Part shown: in pieces, positions 1 to 10,328 of the stretch
Layout of the letters: every line of letters begins with the position of its first letter
Position numbering within the stretch: position 1 is the first letter of the stretch
Source: Rodentolepis nana
Taxonomy: Eukaryota; Platyhelminthes; Cestoda; Cyclophyllidea; Hymenolepididae
Assembly (NCBI GenBank): GCA_900617975.1
Contig: UZAE01000172.1
Span: forward strand, 1 to 31,908
Direction: 5' to 3'
Length of the DNA stretch: 31,908 nucleotides
Made by a program: the position numbers and the translations under genes
Notes under the pieces: model-generated
Told to the model about the DNA's origin: nothing
The model's database searches: none
What the model saw: only the letters and a program-made list of their open reading frames with translations

Positions 1-222
1 CCAGGAATCGAAGCCGTTGCTGAGTTTCGACCACGTACCGGACACGATTGCTTGGCAAAACACCTTCACAGATTGGGAGAATACACTCAACCCACATGCC
101 CTCTATGTAGCATACAGGAGGAAATGGAGAAGACCCACCTGATTCGGTGTCCAGCCCTAAAGACAACGACGGAAAGCCAGAGATACTGGGAAGCCAGAAG
201 ACAGCTAATGAACTGCAATTAA
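1..222 (+). CDS. C-terminal end of a non-LTR retrotransposon ORF (5' part outside the window)
   Basis: Frame 1 is open from the first base to a TAA at 220-222 and gives 73 residues; the start lies off the window. The peptide contains RTGHDCLAKHLHRLG (residues 12-26), then a Cys/His cluster CPLC (C33, C36) followed by HLIRC (H46, C50). This arrangement, RTGH...L..HL.R.G, CxxC, then E...HL..CP, is typical of the extreme C-terminus of LINE ORF2 proteins that lies beyond the reverse transcriptase/RNase H region. The cluster is presumed to act in nucleic-acid binding during target-primed reverse transcription. No catalytic domain is visible in the window, so clade and activity cannot be judged. 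The reading frame is unbroken, which suggests a fairly young copy. Confidence 0.78.
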   Translation, partial: PGIEAVAEFRPRTGHDCLAKHLHRLGEYTQPTCPLCSIQEEMEKTHLIRCPALKTTTESQRYWEARRQLMNCN

Positions 223-327
223 TAATATGTGTTGTCCCCCCCCCCTCCGTGGGGAAAGATGAAGTTAACTAAGGGGCTAATGATAAATATCATAAAGCCT
301 GCCAATTGAAATGATGATAATAATAAT
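1..327 (+). mobile_element. 3' end of a LINE with short 3' UTR and (GATAAT)-like tail
   Basis: The element covers the partial ORF (1-222) and about 105 bases of 3' UTR ending in a simple ATG/ATA/ATAATAAT tail near 327. The UTR holds an 11-C run (about 236-246), then GAAGTTAACTAAGGGGCTAA and CATAAAGCCTGCCA. The last 70 bases match the 3' ends of the roughly 320-bp repeats throughout this window, for example at 3001-3058 and 30841-30880. The 5' target duplication lies outside the window. Shared 3' ends are what is expected when one LINE reverse transcriptase mobilises a short nonautonomous partner. Confidence 0.72.
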
Positions 328-1908
328 TACTTCCTTGCTAGTTCAGTAAATTCAATACAAATCTGCTAGAATTTTCGTCCTTTTGAGCAATTCAATGGGA
401 ATACTAGGAAGATAACCTTTCAAATAGGTAAAAGCATTAGAAGGTAATGGTAAAGGTTAAATGAAACTCTTGTGGTCATAGTTAAGGCCTCAGCTGAAAC
501 AACCACTTCAAAATAAAGAGAATATTCCTACCTCGTGGCTTCCAAAAAGCATTTGCTTGAAGTCCATCTAAATGAAGAGAATGAATTTAACAGAAAAAAG
601 AACTCATATTACTATAAGAATAATATTATTATTAGATCGTATAAACGGTTGGCATTTGCGTTAACGATTTGTGGAGAGGTTCCATGCGCGCTCCAGCATT
701 CTGGAAAGAGCATTCATGACTAGAGAGGCCTTTTCGACTAATCGTCGATTAATATTCATTCAAAGTTGTGCTTAAATGTATTCATTTATTAATCATTTTC
801 GTCGTGATCATAATTTATATTAAAATCCTATGCGTCCTCCTTCCTCGATACTGTTGAAATAGCCTGGCCGAAAGGAGTTTCGAGGTTCATTCAAGGTTTA
901 TTTACGTAGTATCAGCGACAGGGTCTATTTGAACTGTTCTACTCAGAAAAGAAAACACTGTCAAATCGATAATCATTGTCATCAGAAGAAAGGGATTAAA
1001 TAAACATGGAACCATCTTAAGAATGAGATTAAGACAAATCCCAAGGTGCCTTTGATTAGTAAATATATCAACAACGAAAATACAAATGAATACAACACTT
1101 CTCACAGGAAAGCTGGCATTCGGTTCAATCTCATCCAAATGTCTTGAGTCAAATGGAATTCCTTCAATTATCATGAGACCTGTAAGCCTAGAAGTCAAGA
1201 AGATGTGAATTTCAAGGTGAACAACCAACTTTCATTTAGCGCTGAAAGTGTCAAACTGTTCCCATACTGTTCCTTGTCAAGAATAAGAATATTGCAATTA
1301 AAGTAATTATCAGAACAATTGGAACTTCAAAATGGGCAAGAATTATTGCTGGTTGAAATAACCACATGTGAGAATAGGATTTGTCCTTAAGGAAACAGAA
1401 ATCGATATTCTTATCACTCTATCTTATCCGTAACAAGCTAGTATATCAATTATTAATCTTCTTCTTCTTCCATAAAACTAGAAGATTTTTTAGTACAAAA
1501 TATTGTCCTAAAACTTTAAGAAGAGGACCTAAAAGAGTTTATTTTCAAATAGTAAGTACTTTATGGATTTATTTTTAAGACTTTATAATTATGACTTCAC
1601 TTAATTTAGTGATAAAGAAAGTTTACAATTGCAGAAATTTTTATTGATATCGTGATATTTGGCACCAAACCTTGGCAGGGAAACAACCAGTTTGTGAAAA
1701 GTGAACGCGATGTTGAGGATAATCCTCATTTGCAAGCAAACTGATTTATTTAAATCATTAAACTAACTTTGAGGAAAGATCGACCAAAATTATTAAAAAT
1801 TAAATAAGTAGGTGTTTACCGATACACTACCCTCAGTTACGCGGTGCTTTCATCAAGCCTAGCTAGTGGGGGAACTTGAATTCCACCAGTTCCTTTATTT
1901 GCTAACCT
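328..1908. other. AT-rich intergenic DNA, no gene seen
   Basis: Short reading frames occur on both strands (for example 535-723 plus and 902-1228 minus). None shows a recognisable domain, and their composition is that of random AT-rich sequence. A short CTT-rich tract lies near 1459-1470. I see no retroposon copy until 1909. Confidence 0.5.
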
Positions 1909-2245
1909 GGGGTGTGCGATAAACTTACCTCCACGTGGTGCTCCCTGGGCAACGTATACTCATACGGCAAAAAAGGCTCTAAACCGGCAGTTGACTTCTG
2001 ACTTCAAACTACCATCACCCCGCTGTATGTCATATTCCACCACTTCCACAGTACTCATCTTACCTCTTTTCTGTCTTTGTGTCTGTCTCTTTTACATCTT
2101 TGAAACACTCTTCTGTTCCCTTCACCCCCCCCCTCCACATTCTTGACCTTTTGTCACTTTGATGTTCCTTCTCCTCTGTGAAGCTTGAAGTCAACTAAAG
2201 GGCTAAGATAAGCATCAAAACGCCTATCATTTGATATAAATATAA
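1909..2245 (+). mobile_element. ~320-bp retroposon copy (family R1, copy 1)
   Basis: Sense-strand copy. It begins GGGGTGTGCGATAAACTTAC, contains the CACGTG box and the ACGTATACTCATACGGC motif, then a pyrimidine-rich middle with a C run near 2127-2135. It ends in the shared tail (GGGCTAAGATAAGC...CGCCTATCATTTGATATAAATA). Possible degenerate target duplication: TTTGCTAACCT before and TTTTCTAACTT after (9 of 11). Confidence 0.85.
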
Positions 2246-2724
2246 TTTTTTCTAACTTTTACTAGCGCGACTGACCCTTGCCCTCTTGGTGATCCATAAT
2301 GAGCGTTGCTATTTGCTACCGGGCTACCAGAGCACAAATTTGGTAAGTGGGACTAGGGTCTAGTGATTGACTCCGCTCAAATGCTGTTTTCGCGGACATT
2401 GATATACTACAAGCACTACTACCTATCATATTCCACCCTAACAGGATTAGGTGAACACAGTTCTGCAAGTTACAAATCGTTGGCTACTTCCCTTCTGCTA
2501 TTTTAAGACTGTAAGAGATGTCGAGAAACATGTAAGGCAATCTTGATTCACAAACAGTGGAAGAAAGTGCATACTGAAGTGATAAAGCCAACCATCTTAG
2601 CTGCCGTCGGCATGCGAGGAACAATTCATGAAATTTGAAATCCAGAAGGAGAATTACCTAATTGATAGATATTGCACGTAGATTTCAACAGTTTGATTCC
2701 TTCCCAATTAAATCTTGTACTATC
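2246..2724. other. Intergenic spacer, nothing recognised
   Basis: About 480 bases between two retroposon copies. I see no open frame of note, no RNA gene and no further copy of the repeat. Confidence 0.45.
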
Positions 2725-2737
2725 AATCTTAGTGTTG

Positions 2738-3058
2738 AGGGGTGCGCAGTAGACACAAACACGTGGTGTATCCTGGGCAGCGTATACTCAAACAGCAAAA
2801 ACAAATCGATAAACCTGCAGTTGACTTCTTATTTCAAGCTACCAAAATCCGACTGTATGTCGTATTCGATTACTGTCACAGTACTCGCATTTCCTTTTTC
2901 CCTACCTTCGTATTTGTCTCTCTTACATCTGTGAATCACTCTTCTTCCACCCCCCCCCCTTTCGAATTTTTTGTGGCTTTGATGTTCATCCCCTCTGTGA
3001 AGTCCGAAGTCAACTAAAGAGCTAATGATAACCACCATAAAGCCTGTCATTTGATACA
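2738..3058 (+). mobile_element. ~320-bp retroposon copy 2, with target duplication
   Basis: Sense copy from GGGGTGCGCAGTAGAC to TTTGATACA. It is flanked by AATCTTAGTGTTG (2725-2737) and AATCTTAGTATTG (3059-3071), a 12 of 13 match. The copy is diverged at the 5' end (CAAACACGTGG rather than CCTCCACGTGG) and carries an 11-C run near 2950-2960. Its tail reads CATAAAGCCTGTCA, close to the LINE tail at 1-327. Small frames inside (2662-3017) are repeat sequence, not genes. Confidence 0.87.
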
Positions 3059-3071
3059 AATCTTAGTATTG

Positions 3072-3419
3072 GTGATAATCACTGGCTTGATGTCGTTTAG
3101 TGAGATGAGTACTGTATGGCGTTTTGCTATCGCTTATTTTAAAATCCCTCATTAGGGCTGACCTTTTCTTCAGTCTCTAAAAACGAATTTCCCAGATCAT
3201 TTTATTAGTTTGAACACAATAAAACGGATCACATGAATGCTACACATCAGAGGGTTACCAGATCTGTTTTTTAGCAGTGTTTCGGAGCTGATGAAATGGG
3301 AAAGCAAGCTGGCAATATTCTAGCAACTCGATCTCTAAAAATCAGATCGATTGCATATTAGAGGCAGCTGCTGATAAAAAAAATGATCAACCCGTTTGAA
3401 AGTATCTTAGCCAATAAAA
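3072..3419. other. Intergenic spacer, nothing recognised
   Basis: About 350 bases of AT-rich DNA between copies 2 and 3 with no coding or repeat signal that I can see. Confidence 0.45.
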
Positions 3420-3432
3420 GGATTCTAATAAT

Positions 3433-3752
3433 TTATTTATTTCAAGTGGCAGGCGTTATAATAGGTATCATTAGCCCTCTAGTTGACTTCGGGGTTCACA
3501 GAAAGGAAGAGGAACACCAAAGTGGCAAAAAGTCGAGAGTGGGGACAGAATAATGATTCACAGATGTAAAAGAGACAGACAGACACAAAGGTAGAAAAAA
3601 GGTGAGTACTTTGGAATTATTCGAATATGAAATGCGGTGGGATCTTGGTAGTTTGAAGTCAGAAGTCAACTGCCGATAAATAGACTTTTTTGCCGTATGA
3701 GTATATGTTGCCCAGAGTGCACCACGTGGAGGTAAGTCTATCGTACACCCCA
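3433..3752 (-). mobile_element. ~320-bp retroposon copy 3, perfect 13-bp target duplication
   Basis: Antisense copy. On the plus strand it starts with the tail complement TTATTTATTTCAAGTGGCAG and ends ACGTGGAGGTAAGTCTATCG followed by TACACCCCA. It is flanked by GGATTCTAATAAT at 3420-3432 and again at 3753-3765, identical over 13 bases. The duplication fixes both ends of the element and implies insertion by target-primed reverse transcription. The minus-strand frame 3496-3792 runs through this copy and is not a gene. Confidence 0.93.
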
Positions 3753-3765
3753 GGATTCTAATAAT

Positions 3766-4191
3766 AAACGTAAGAAAAAATTCAAAATGCACAACTTCTG
3801 TGCGAAGTACATTTCGATCACAAATTTGCTTGATATTTATTCTACCATTCGCAGTCGAATTGAACCAACATGCAACTTTATCTGCTAGGTCAGAGGAATT
3901 GATTCCTATAGATCCAGTCGACAGGAAACCTACGTCTTCTACCGAATATTCTAATCAGGATTAATTTTAATGGACCTAGAGCACCTCTCTCCCATTCCAG
4001 ACCCCCCCCCCCTTCTCCCATCCATACACTACATAAAATCTGATTAGGCTTAAGTGCAAAAGATCGTCTATTTCCAATATAGACATTACAAAGGCTAGAT
4101 TTAGAAAAATGCATTATCAAAAAGATATAAATGCAAACACGTCTGATTATGAGGGAAGGAAAGGGAGATTGGGATGTAATTTTGACATGTT
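3766..4191. other. Probable 3' UTR and downstream flank of the CDK gene
   Basis: This lies just downstream (on the minus strand) of the CDK stop at 4192-4194. It includes a C run at about 4001-4010, which reads as G on the mRNA strand. No coding signal is convincing; the minus-strand frame 3890-4195 only begins where the CDK frame ends. Confidence 0.45.
3836..3841 (-). terminator. Candidate polyadenylation signal for the CDK gene
   Basis: The minus strand reads AATAAA here, about 350 bases beyond the CDK stop codon. It is the right hexamer in the right orientation. In AT-rich DNA such a match can be chance, and the cleavage site cannot be seen. Confidence 0.3.
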
Positions 4192-5470
4192 TCAATATTC
4201 ACCATCTTCACTATCATGTCTGTTTAAATAGTTAAGCATTTCAGAGGGGTGCGGGGACTCGCTCAATGAAGAAAGAGAGTTTATACTGCTCAAAAACCCC
4301 TGGGAGATATTCGCATTCTCCGTATCTTCCTGGTCGTCATGTTCCTCCTCACCAGGAGTTTTCGTATCATGACTAGTCTCCGTCGTCTCTTCCTCACCCG
4401 CATATTCCTCGTCGAGATATGATTCCTCCTCGTGATGCTCCGCAGAATCAGATGTGTTAATGCCCATTGGACTCCTCCATTTTGACCAACAAGCAGGGGA
4501 ACTGGCCTTTGTTTCCGAAGATAATTTGACCATTTTCGCCGGGGAACAAACATATTCAATAGTTTTAGTAGTTTTTGGGGGAATTGGAGAGGGGCATTTA
4601 TCCGCTAACACCAATGAGCTACGTCTAGGAGATGAACATTGCGGAATGTTCACAAATTCCTCTCCACGAATCGGAAGCATCGTTCTTCTCGAACGAAAAT
4701 TCACAGGCAGCTTCGTTTGTGGCTACATAAAAAAGGAGATTCATCAAAATTAAGCAATCCAATAAGTGTAGAAGGGTTCAAAAAGAGCTTTCATTACCAA
4801 CCAGTTCACGGATCTATATTACAAAACAACGAACAGATAGAGAGAAGGAAAATCAAATGCTGTTAGGAAAACAGGCGGAAAAAAGGCCCCTTACCTGTTC
4901 TATACCCAACACAGTTCGACGTCGAGCTGTTCTCTTGGGTCTTGCACGAATAGCGTCACTCGTTGAAAGGTCCTCAGCTGCCACGGATGGCTGTCGAGGA
5001 GGAATGGGAGCTATTTCAGTTTCAGGTTTCACAGGAGAGGACTCATTGCTCGGAACCTCAATAATTGGTTTATTACGATTAGGTAATTGAGATATCCTCG
5101 ACCTAACAGGTTGAGTGTACCGTCGACCTACGATACGATTTACATGATGCGATGGGGGATTGAAATCAACGTCCACAGATAAGGCACTCGTGGAAGATTT
5201 GGGTGGATCACATGAGTTAATACCTATATTTTCTGGAAATTCACGAGAGGGTGGGATCGAAGCGTGAGTTGAGACGCTATGTTGCACCACAGGTCTCAGG
5301 GAATGTCGAGCATTAATGTATGGACGAGCTGAGCAATTCCTACTAGGTTCGAATAGACTATTCCTCATATGGCGTTGGCTGGAATTTGCAGGAATAGACA
5401 GAGATGAAGATGGTTGTGAGAATAAAGAATCCAATTTTCGGAAATCAGGACATGCCGCAGTAGGAGTAAC
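4192..5470 (-). other. CDK C-terminal extension (exons 4-5), low-complexity, Ser/Pro-rich and acidic
   Basis: Residues about 312-680 follow the kinase domain. The first part (exon 4) is rich in Ser, Pro, Arg and Asn with PKRTARRR near its end, which could be a nuclear localisation signal. The second part (exon 5) has several Ser-Pro sites (SSPRR, CPSP, VCSPAK, SSPAC, WRSPM). An acidic run of Glu/Asp follows, encoded at about 4310-4450, and then a Ser-rich end. I recognise no folded domain. The two exons join in phase 0 across a 172-bp intron, so the extension belongs to the gene unless exon 4 is read through, which adds only about a dozen residues before a stop near 4853. Confidence 0.75.
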
Positions 5471-6557
5471 TTTGAAGAAGGGCAAATTGAGAGCATCACG
5501 TGCCAATATTCTCTTCTTGGGGTTGAAGGAGAGCATTTTCTGAAAAAAGAAGAGAGAACACCAGTCAAATGAGATGGCAATTTAGAAATAAACAGAAGTA
5601 TAAACAAAATAATTACATCAATAAGATCGAGAGCGTCTTGGTCGTTAGTTTTCACCTTTGAGCGTAAAATGTTGTGTCGACCAAGTCGAGTAAAACTCTC
5701 CCTTTTGATGTACGATAAAGCTGGCCATTCGCAGTCATCAGGAAAACCTAAGGTACTGAGAGTAAAAAAATAGAAGGTAATAAAAAGGAACCTTACTTGA
5801 AGATCTTCTGAAGAACAAGCATTTCAGTTTTAGCATTAAAGAGAGGAGCTAAATTAAAGAGCTCAGCAATTATACATCCAGCAGCCCAAATATCGCAAGC
5901 AGTTAAATACTCGGAGAGAATAAGAAGTTCTGGGGATCGATACCAGAGAGTTACAACAACAGGAGTTAGGGGAGTGTCCCAACCAAGAACTCGTGAGAGA
6001 CCGAAATCAGTGATCTTTAAGTTCCTACCCGCTTGGTCGATCAGAATATTGGCTGGTTTTAGATCACGATGAATTATTCGATGTGAGTGCAGACAATCTA
6101 TTCCTTTGAGTAATTGAGCGGAGAGTTCCCTGATGTTGTTCAACGTAAGACCTTGAGCTTTAGGAACAGATTCCAGAAAATGAGCCAAATCCCAGTGTAT
6201 ATACTCAAACACGATGTAAAAGACAGTTTCCTCACATTTTCGGTTCAAAGTAACATCGAGCATTCTAAAAGAATATTCAAGAAAGGAATAAGCTTACGTG
6301 ACTAAAAAGGGACTGTTTACAGCTTGCATTTTCTTCAGTACGCTTAGTTCCCGTAGCGTACTTAATGGAATTCCTTGGTCGTTTAAGGGTATTTTTATTT
6401 CTTTAATTGCAACAGTCTTGTTATCAGGATCTTTCCCCTTATATACACGACCATAAGCACCAGAGCCCAAAAGTTCGGCTAATTTATATTTATTTTCATC
6501 GGGAAAACAAGCAGTCGGCTTCCCGTTTACTAGGCTCAAAGGCATGACTCCAGACAT
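4192..6557 (-). CDS. CDK4/6-type cyclin-dependent kinase with long C-terminal extension (5 exons, 680 aa)
   Basis: The exons, in mRNA order, are 6557-6298, 6264-5797, 5755-5617, 5539-4895 and 4722-4192. All introns are GT-AG and phases agree; the 2043 coding bases end in TGA. The kinase domain (about 24-311) has the glycine loop GSGAYG (31-36), VAIK with catalytic K52, helix motif PLSTLRE (64-70), HRDLKPAN with D154, DFG (173-175), and the T-loop [14 protein letters not shown] with activating T192. PLSTLRE plus PVVVTLWYR is the CDK4/6 signature, not PFTAIRE or PSTAIRE. Family role: with D-type cyclins it phosphorylates Rb-type proteins in the nucleus to drive G1/S. Vertebrate CDK4/6 are about 300-326 residues; this one adds about 370. 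ATG 6557 was chosen because the upstream in-frame ATG (6612-6614) precedes a TTTTAG acceptor at 6562-6567. Exact orthology (CDK4/6 versus a flatworm-specific branch) needs a tree. Confidence 0.92.
5797..6264 (-). other. CDK exon 2: catalytic core of the kinase
   Basis: This 468-base exon encodes residues 88-242: the hinge, catalytic loop, Mg-binding DFG and activation segment. The hinge reads [13 protein letters not shown] (about 105-117), aligning with VFEHVDQDLTTYL of human CDK6. The gatekeeper Phe is kept, but the hinge His, Asp and the Thr that help bind drug-like CDK4/6 inhibitors are Tyr, His and His. The alignment is by eye and human residues are recalled. Confidence 0.85.
6265..6297 (-). 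other. 33-bp CDK intron 1
   Basis: On the minus strand the intron runs GTAAGC...TTTTAG, 33 bases. It splits the Thr87 codon (AC|A), and joining restores the expected kinase sequence ...SPFLVTMLDV.... The other CDK introns are 41 bp (5756-5796), 77 bp (5540-5616) and 172 bp (4723-4894). Very short introns are known in flatworm genes. Confidence 0.88.
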
Positions 6558-6570
6558 TGTTACTAAAATT
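6558..6570 (-). promoter_or_regulatory. Candidate splice acceptor just upstream of the CDK start codon
   Basis: The minus strand reads a T/A-rich stretch, then TTTTAG, then TAACAATG, placing an acceptor AG (6562-6563) five bases before the ATG. It could receive a spliced leader (trans-splicing is common in flatworms) or a noncoding 5' exon. The sequence cannot tell which. Confidence 0.4.
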
Positions 6571-6614
6571 TTAACAATAGTAATAAGCCAGCGAACATAA
6601 TGAAATGAAATCAT

Positions 6615-9600
6615 AAATTATTAAAATAGACAATGTAGTACTTTAGTAGTAAATAAAAAGAAAATATGAACGCACCTGAGCGACAGTTACATATATCCGC
6701 AAATATCTTATAGTAACCTATAAAGGCCCAATTGGACCCAAACTAGAATCCGACGACACCAGCGACCTAAGGTTAAATATTCGCAGGTGATTTATCGCTC
6801 ACAGCAAATTAAAATAAAGTTGGAACTTGTTAATTGGTTTTACGTATCAAATGCCAATGAGATTTCATATTTTATTATATTTTATAAACTTCTAAGTTTT
6901 GAGCTATAACTTTTATAAATAGTCTGAAGGCTGAATAATTAGGGTTACCTTACCTTCATTTATAATACTATTAGCAATATAAACATTATCATTAAAAACA
7001 GCAGCTGGTACATTTAATTTAAGTTTACTATACATTTAATGTAGCATAACTTTTATTAAATTGGAAGAAAAAGACCGCAAATTTATATCATCATGATTTC
7101 CAATTGACGGGGAAACATCAATCCCTGATCTCCTAAGCTCCGACTTAGTTAATAATTTGTTTTAATTAAATCCTTTTAGAAATGTAGACAAAATGCTGAT
7201 AAACTAAAATCTTGTAAATCAAAATGTATATGGCATCCTTCCCCAGTATCTTTTGACTACACATATGAAAATAGAGTACTCCCCAAATTAAAAGTCACGA
7301 ACAAAACACTTCGGTTTTCACCTTTCAGCTCCCACATTCATTTCAATTCAATGTTTCCATGGTGCCACCAAGGGTAGAAAAATATAGTTCCTCACATCAG
7401 TTGCTCCACGTCTCATGTGTTGATATTTTAGGTATGATTGGTATATACTGCAGATTAATTAGACTGCTTTAAGATACAATGAAACATCAGATAAGTATTT
7501 GTGCTTAGCTTTTATATGTACCTTTTATCCTGTTTGAAAATGTGTTATAAGTAAACTTGGTATCTTGGTAACTTTTATTTTGTTAACAACGAAATCAAAA
7601 ATTTGTACAATCCTCTAGATGGTGGGCCACTTAGTAGTTATGATTATAATTATCCACTTTCATTTCTAATGGTAAAAAGTCAAGCCTCCCGTATCTTTTC
7701 TGTACCGTTCTGTTCTGTCAAGAATTTTGGCAGAAACCATTTATAAAATAGTATCACCCGTCAGAATTTTTCATCTACTGAATGTTATGTTTTCAGAAGT
7801 TTCGCATACCTCTATATTGATAAGGATGTTGTCATCAGACAACAACTAAGTTAGTATCGTCCAGACGATCAAAGCGAGTGATTATTTGTATCAATTCAAA
7901 AGGCAATGGAAACATCACTGTGATCAAATCTTTGCCTAAATTTCTCACCAGAATAGTGTAGGGCCCCTATTCACACTAAAAATGCTACCAAGACATCTCA
8001 AGTACTATAACTCCTGAAAATATCCAATTTCCTTAAAATCCTTTCCATTTCTCCAAACATTTCACAATTTCTCACTCTCATAAGTCCCGCCCGAATGTCG
8101 CGAAGTTACCTTTTATGAGGTTTTGGACATAACTGAATGAACGCTATAAATTGATATTTATCATTTGGAGTAAATTTCTTTCAGTGTGTCAGGTAAACAT
8201 TCGAAACACAGGTTTTATCTTGTGACTTGCCTGCTCATATACCTTGTCCTAATAAGGTTATATATAAAAACATATCAATGACCACATTTATCGTGAAATT
8301 AAATATCGATATAATGTTGATCGTTGAACCTCTATTCATATTTTGGTTGTTATCATCATTTCTGTCAAAGTACTCTCATTTGAGTTACTTTACCTATTAA
8401 TTTGTTCGAAGATATTTAAAGAAGTAAAATAGTTAGAATTGGAAGTACCTTTAAAAAAATTACTTGATGATTTAATATAATGGAAAGTTTTGGTTGATTT
8501 TTATTGCTGGACTTTCATGATTTATTAATTTAATTATTCCAAATTTATAGGAAAATTTTGTGGTCGAAAGCATGAGCATAATGGGATATATACTATGGGG
8601 TTTAGGGAGATTTGTGTTCATTTCATTCACTTCTTTTTATTAAATTGGCATGTAATTTTCATTTTCGTCGGAATCCGCTAAATACATTTTTTAATAAAAC
8701 AAAAGGCTTATTCATTCATTAAGAGTTCAATTAGTTAATTGCTTGATAGTGACAGTTGGCTTTTCTTGTGAGCGTAATTATAATATTTCATCGATGCTAA
8801 CGAAGTAAGCTGTGGCTTGGCCTGATTATTAGGGTATTTTAATTTTCTATAATAACTTGAAAAATGGACATCTTCATTGTAATTATTACAACTGAGATTC
8901 CTTTTAATAAATTTGACAAAAGATGGTGATTAAGGTAACGAACGGTTGTTAGAGTACTACGAGTGATGACACCAATTTCCTTCCTTTAATACGAGGAATT
9001 CAACGAAAAGAACATGTTATGACGCTATATGCCATTTATTACCAATTTGCAAATGTTTGAGGATATGTTTGTCATAGTTTTAAATACAATTGGCTCCCAC
9101 GAATTCAACTCATTTTGTGGCAAACTAGAAACCGAGGCTACAAAATCGAAAAAGTTAATATTATTCTAATATTTCAATACTATGCAAAAATAAATTAAAT
9201 TAGAATACCCGTGTATTATCCAAAGGAAGTCAAATTTTATCAAAAGCCCAAAATAAACAGGACAGAAATTGAAATGAATGTCAGAGGCATAAACAAAAAA
9301 GAATTCATTTAATTGTTGGTTTAAATATTGGAATAAAGAGCAAGCACTTTTACTAACAATATAATTGGTATTTTACAATAATTTTTCCAAAATTCTTAAC
9401 TCAGGTCATTTATGAAATCGATTGTTAGTGTTCTTGAAATTTTAAAGTGGATACTATTTCAAATATTATTTTCCCGCTCTATTAAACCCTTAATTATTAT
9501 TTTTCGGATGAAATTACTCTTATTAGGGTTTGTCAGTGGGTTTCAGGCTGCATATTTTGGTAAGCTTTCATTGTTACCGTTACGAATAATGGCTATTCTT

Positions 9601-10307
9601 TATCCGTTAGATCATATTAATGGAAAAATAATTTACAAACACGGGAGAAAGATATCATTTAACGTGCTTTGAGTACAATATTCTCGTTTTTGTACGTTAA
9701 TAAGAATAAACAGATAGAAAGAGTAGAAGATTAAAAATAATAAACGACGCAAAATAGGAATTCTGTCACAATACGCATGAGTTAACAATATCTATCTACA
9801 TTTTTGAAGCATGCCCAGTATGCAAAAAAAAACAATATGTAAGTTCTTCCTTGAGCGAATTTACTGTTTACTTTTAAGGAAGGCAAATTGAACGATATTT
9901 GTAGCTTTTATGATGAATTAAATTTTACTACCATCAGTTGTAAGATGAATAAAGCTTAAGCTAAACCAAATATGCACTCGTGCCGTGCTTTTATTGACGA
10001 TTAAATACATACTTCCTATATAGTTAATAATCACATTTTTAATATCTATAGACAACATATAGGAAAAATTAACTTCGCGCCTATCAACCATTAAATTTTT
10101 TGAAAAGTAACCTTGAGGGGTTATAGGCGCTTGCCATAAAACTTTTTTGCTAGGGCACTCATTGTCTTATTTTAATTGTGGGTATGCGTCTCTTCTCATT
10201 ACAAAAGCTACATTTTGATGTAGCACATGTGTTATTATCTCTTCGAAATCAATTAAACTATCATACATTGTAAATTTAATTATTTCTAGTCGAATCTTTG
10301 TTTTTTG
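6615..10307. other. AT-rich divergent intergenic region between the CDK and cyclin Y genes
   Basis: About 3.7 kb with no recognisable gene or retroposon copy. It must hold the upstream regions of both genes, but no TATA or other promoter motif stands out against the AT-rich background. The 86-residue frame at 9412-9672 is Leu/Ile/Lys/Phe-rich, as expected from AT-rich noise, and has no family resemblance. Noncoding 5' exons could be hidden here. Confidence 0.5.
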
Positions 10308-10328
10308 TTTAGTCACTGACCTTTAGAA
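10294..10328 (+). promoter_or_regulatory. Candidate splice acceptor in front of the cyclin Y start
   Basis: A T-rich tract ends in TTTGTTTAG at about 10304-10312, followed 16 bases later by the ATG at 10329. A second AG (CTTTAG, 10321-10326) lies two bases before AAATGGG. Either could accept a spliced leader or a 5' UTR exon. The parallel arrangement at the CDK start supports the idea but does not prove it. Confidence 0.35.

Noticed and set aside
1909..2245. Retroposon family as an inverted-repeat DNA transposon (MITE)
   Set aside because: The ends are not inverted repeats in full copies, the 3' end has an A/T-rich tail, and target duplications vary from 8 to 15 bp, which fits target-primed reverse transcription instead.
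4454..4753. 99-residue plus-strand frame
   Set aside because: It is antisense to CDK exon 5 and its intron; the minus-strand reading is a kinase gene with fitting splice phases.
6558..6614. Upstream in-frame ATG for the kinase (adds 19 residues)
   Set aside because: The extra residues are not kinase-like and span an acceptor-like TTTTAG immediately before the better ATG at 6557.
9412..9672. 86-residue hydrophobic plus-strand frame between the two genes
   Set aside because: The Leu/Ile/Phe/Lys content is what AT-rich DNA gives by chance; no splice context or family resemblance.
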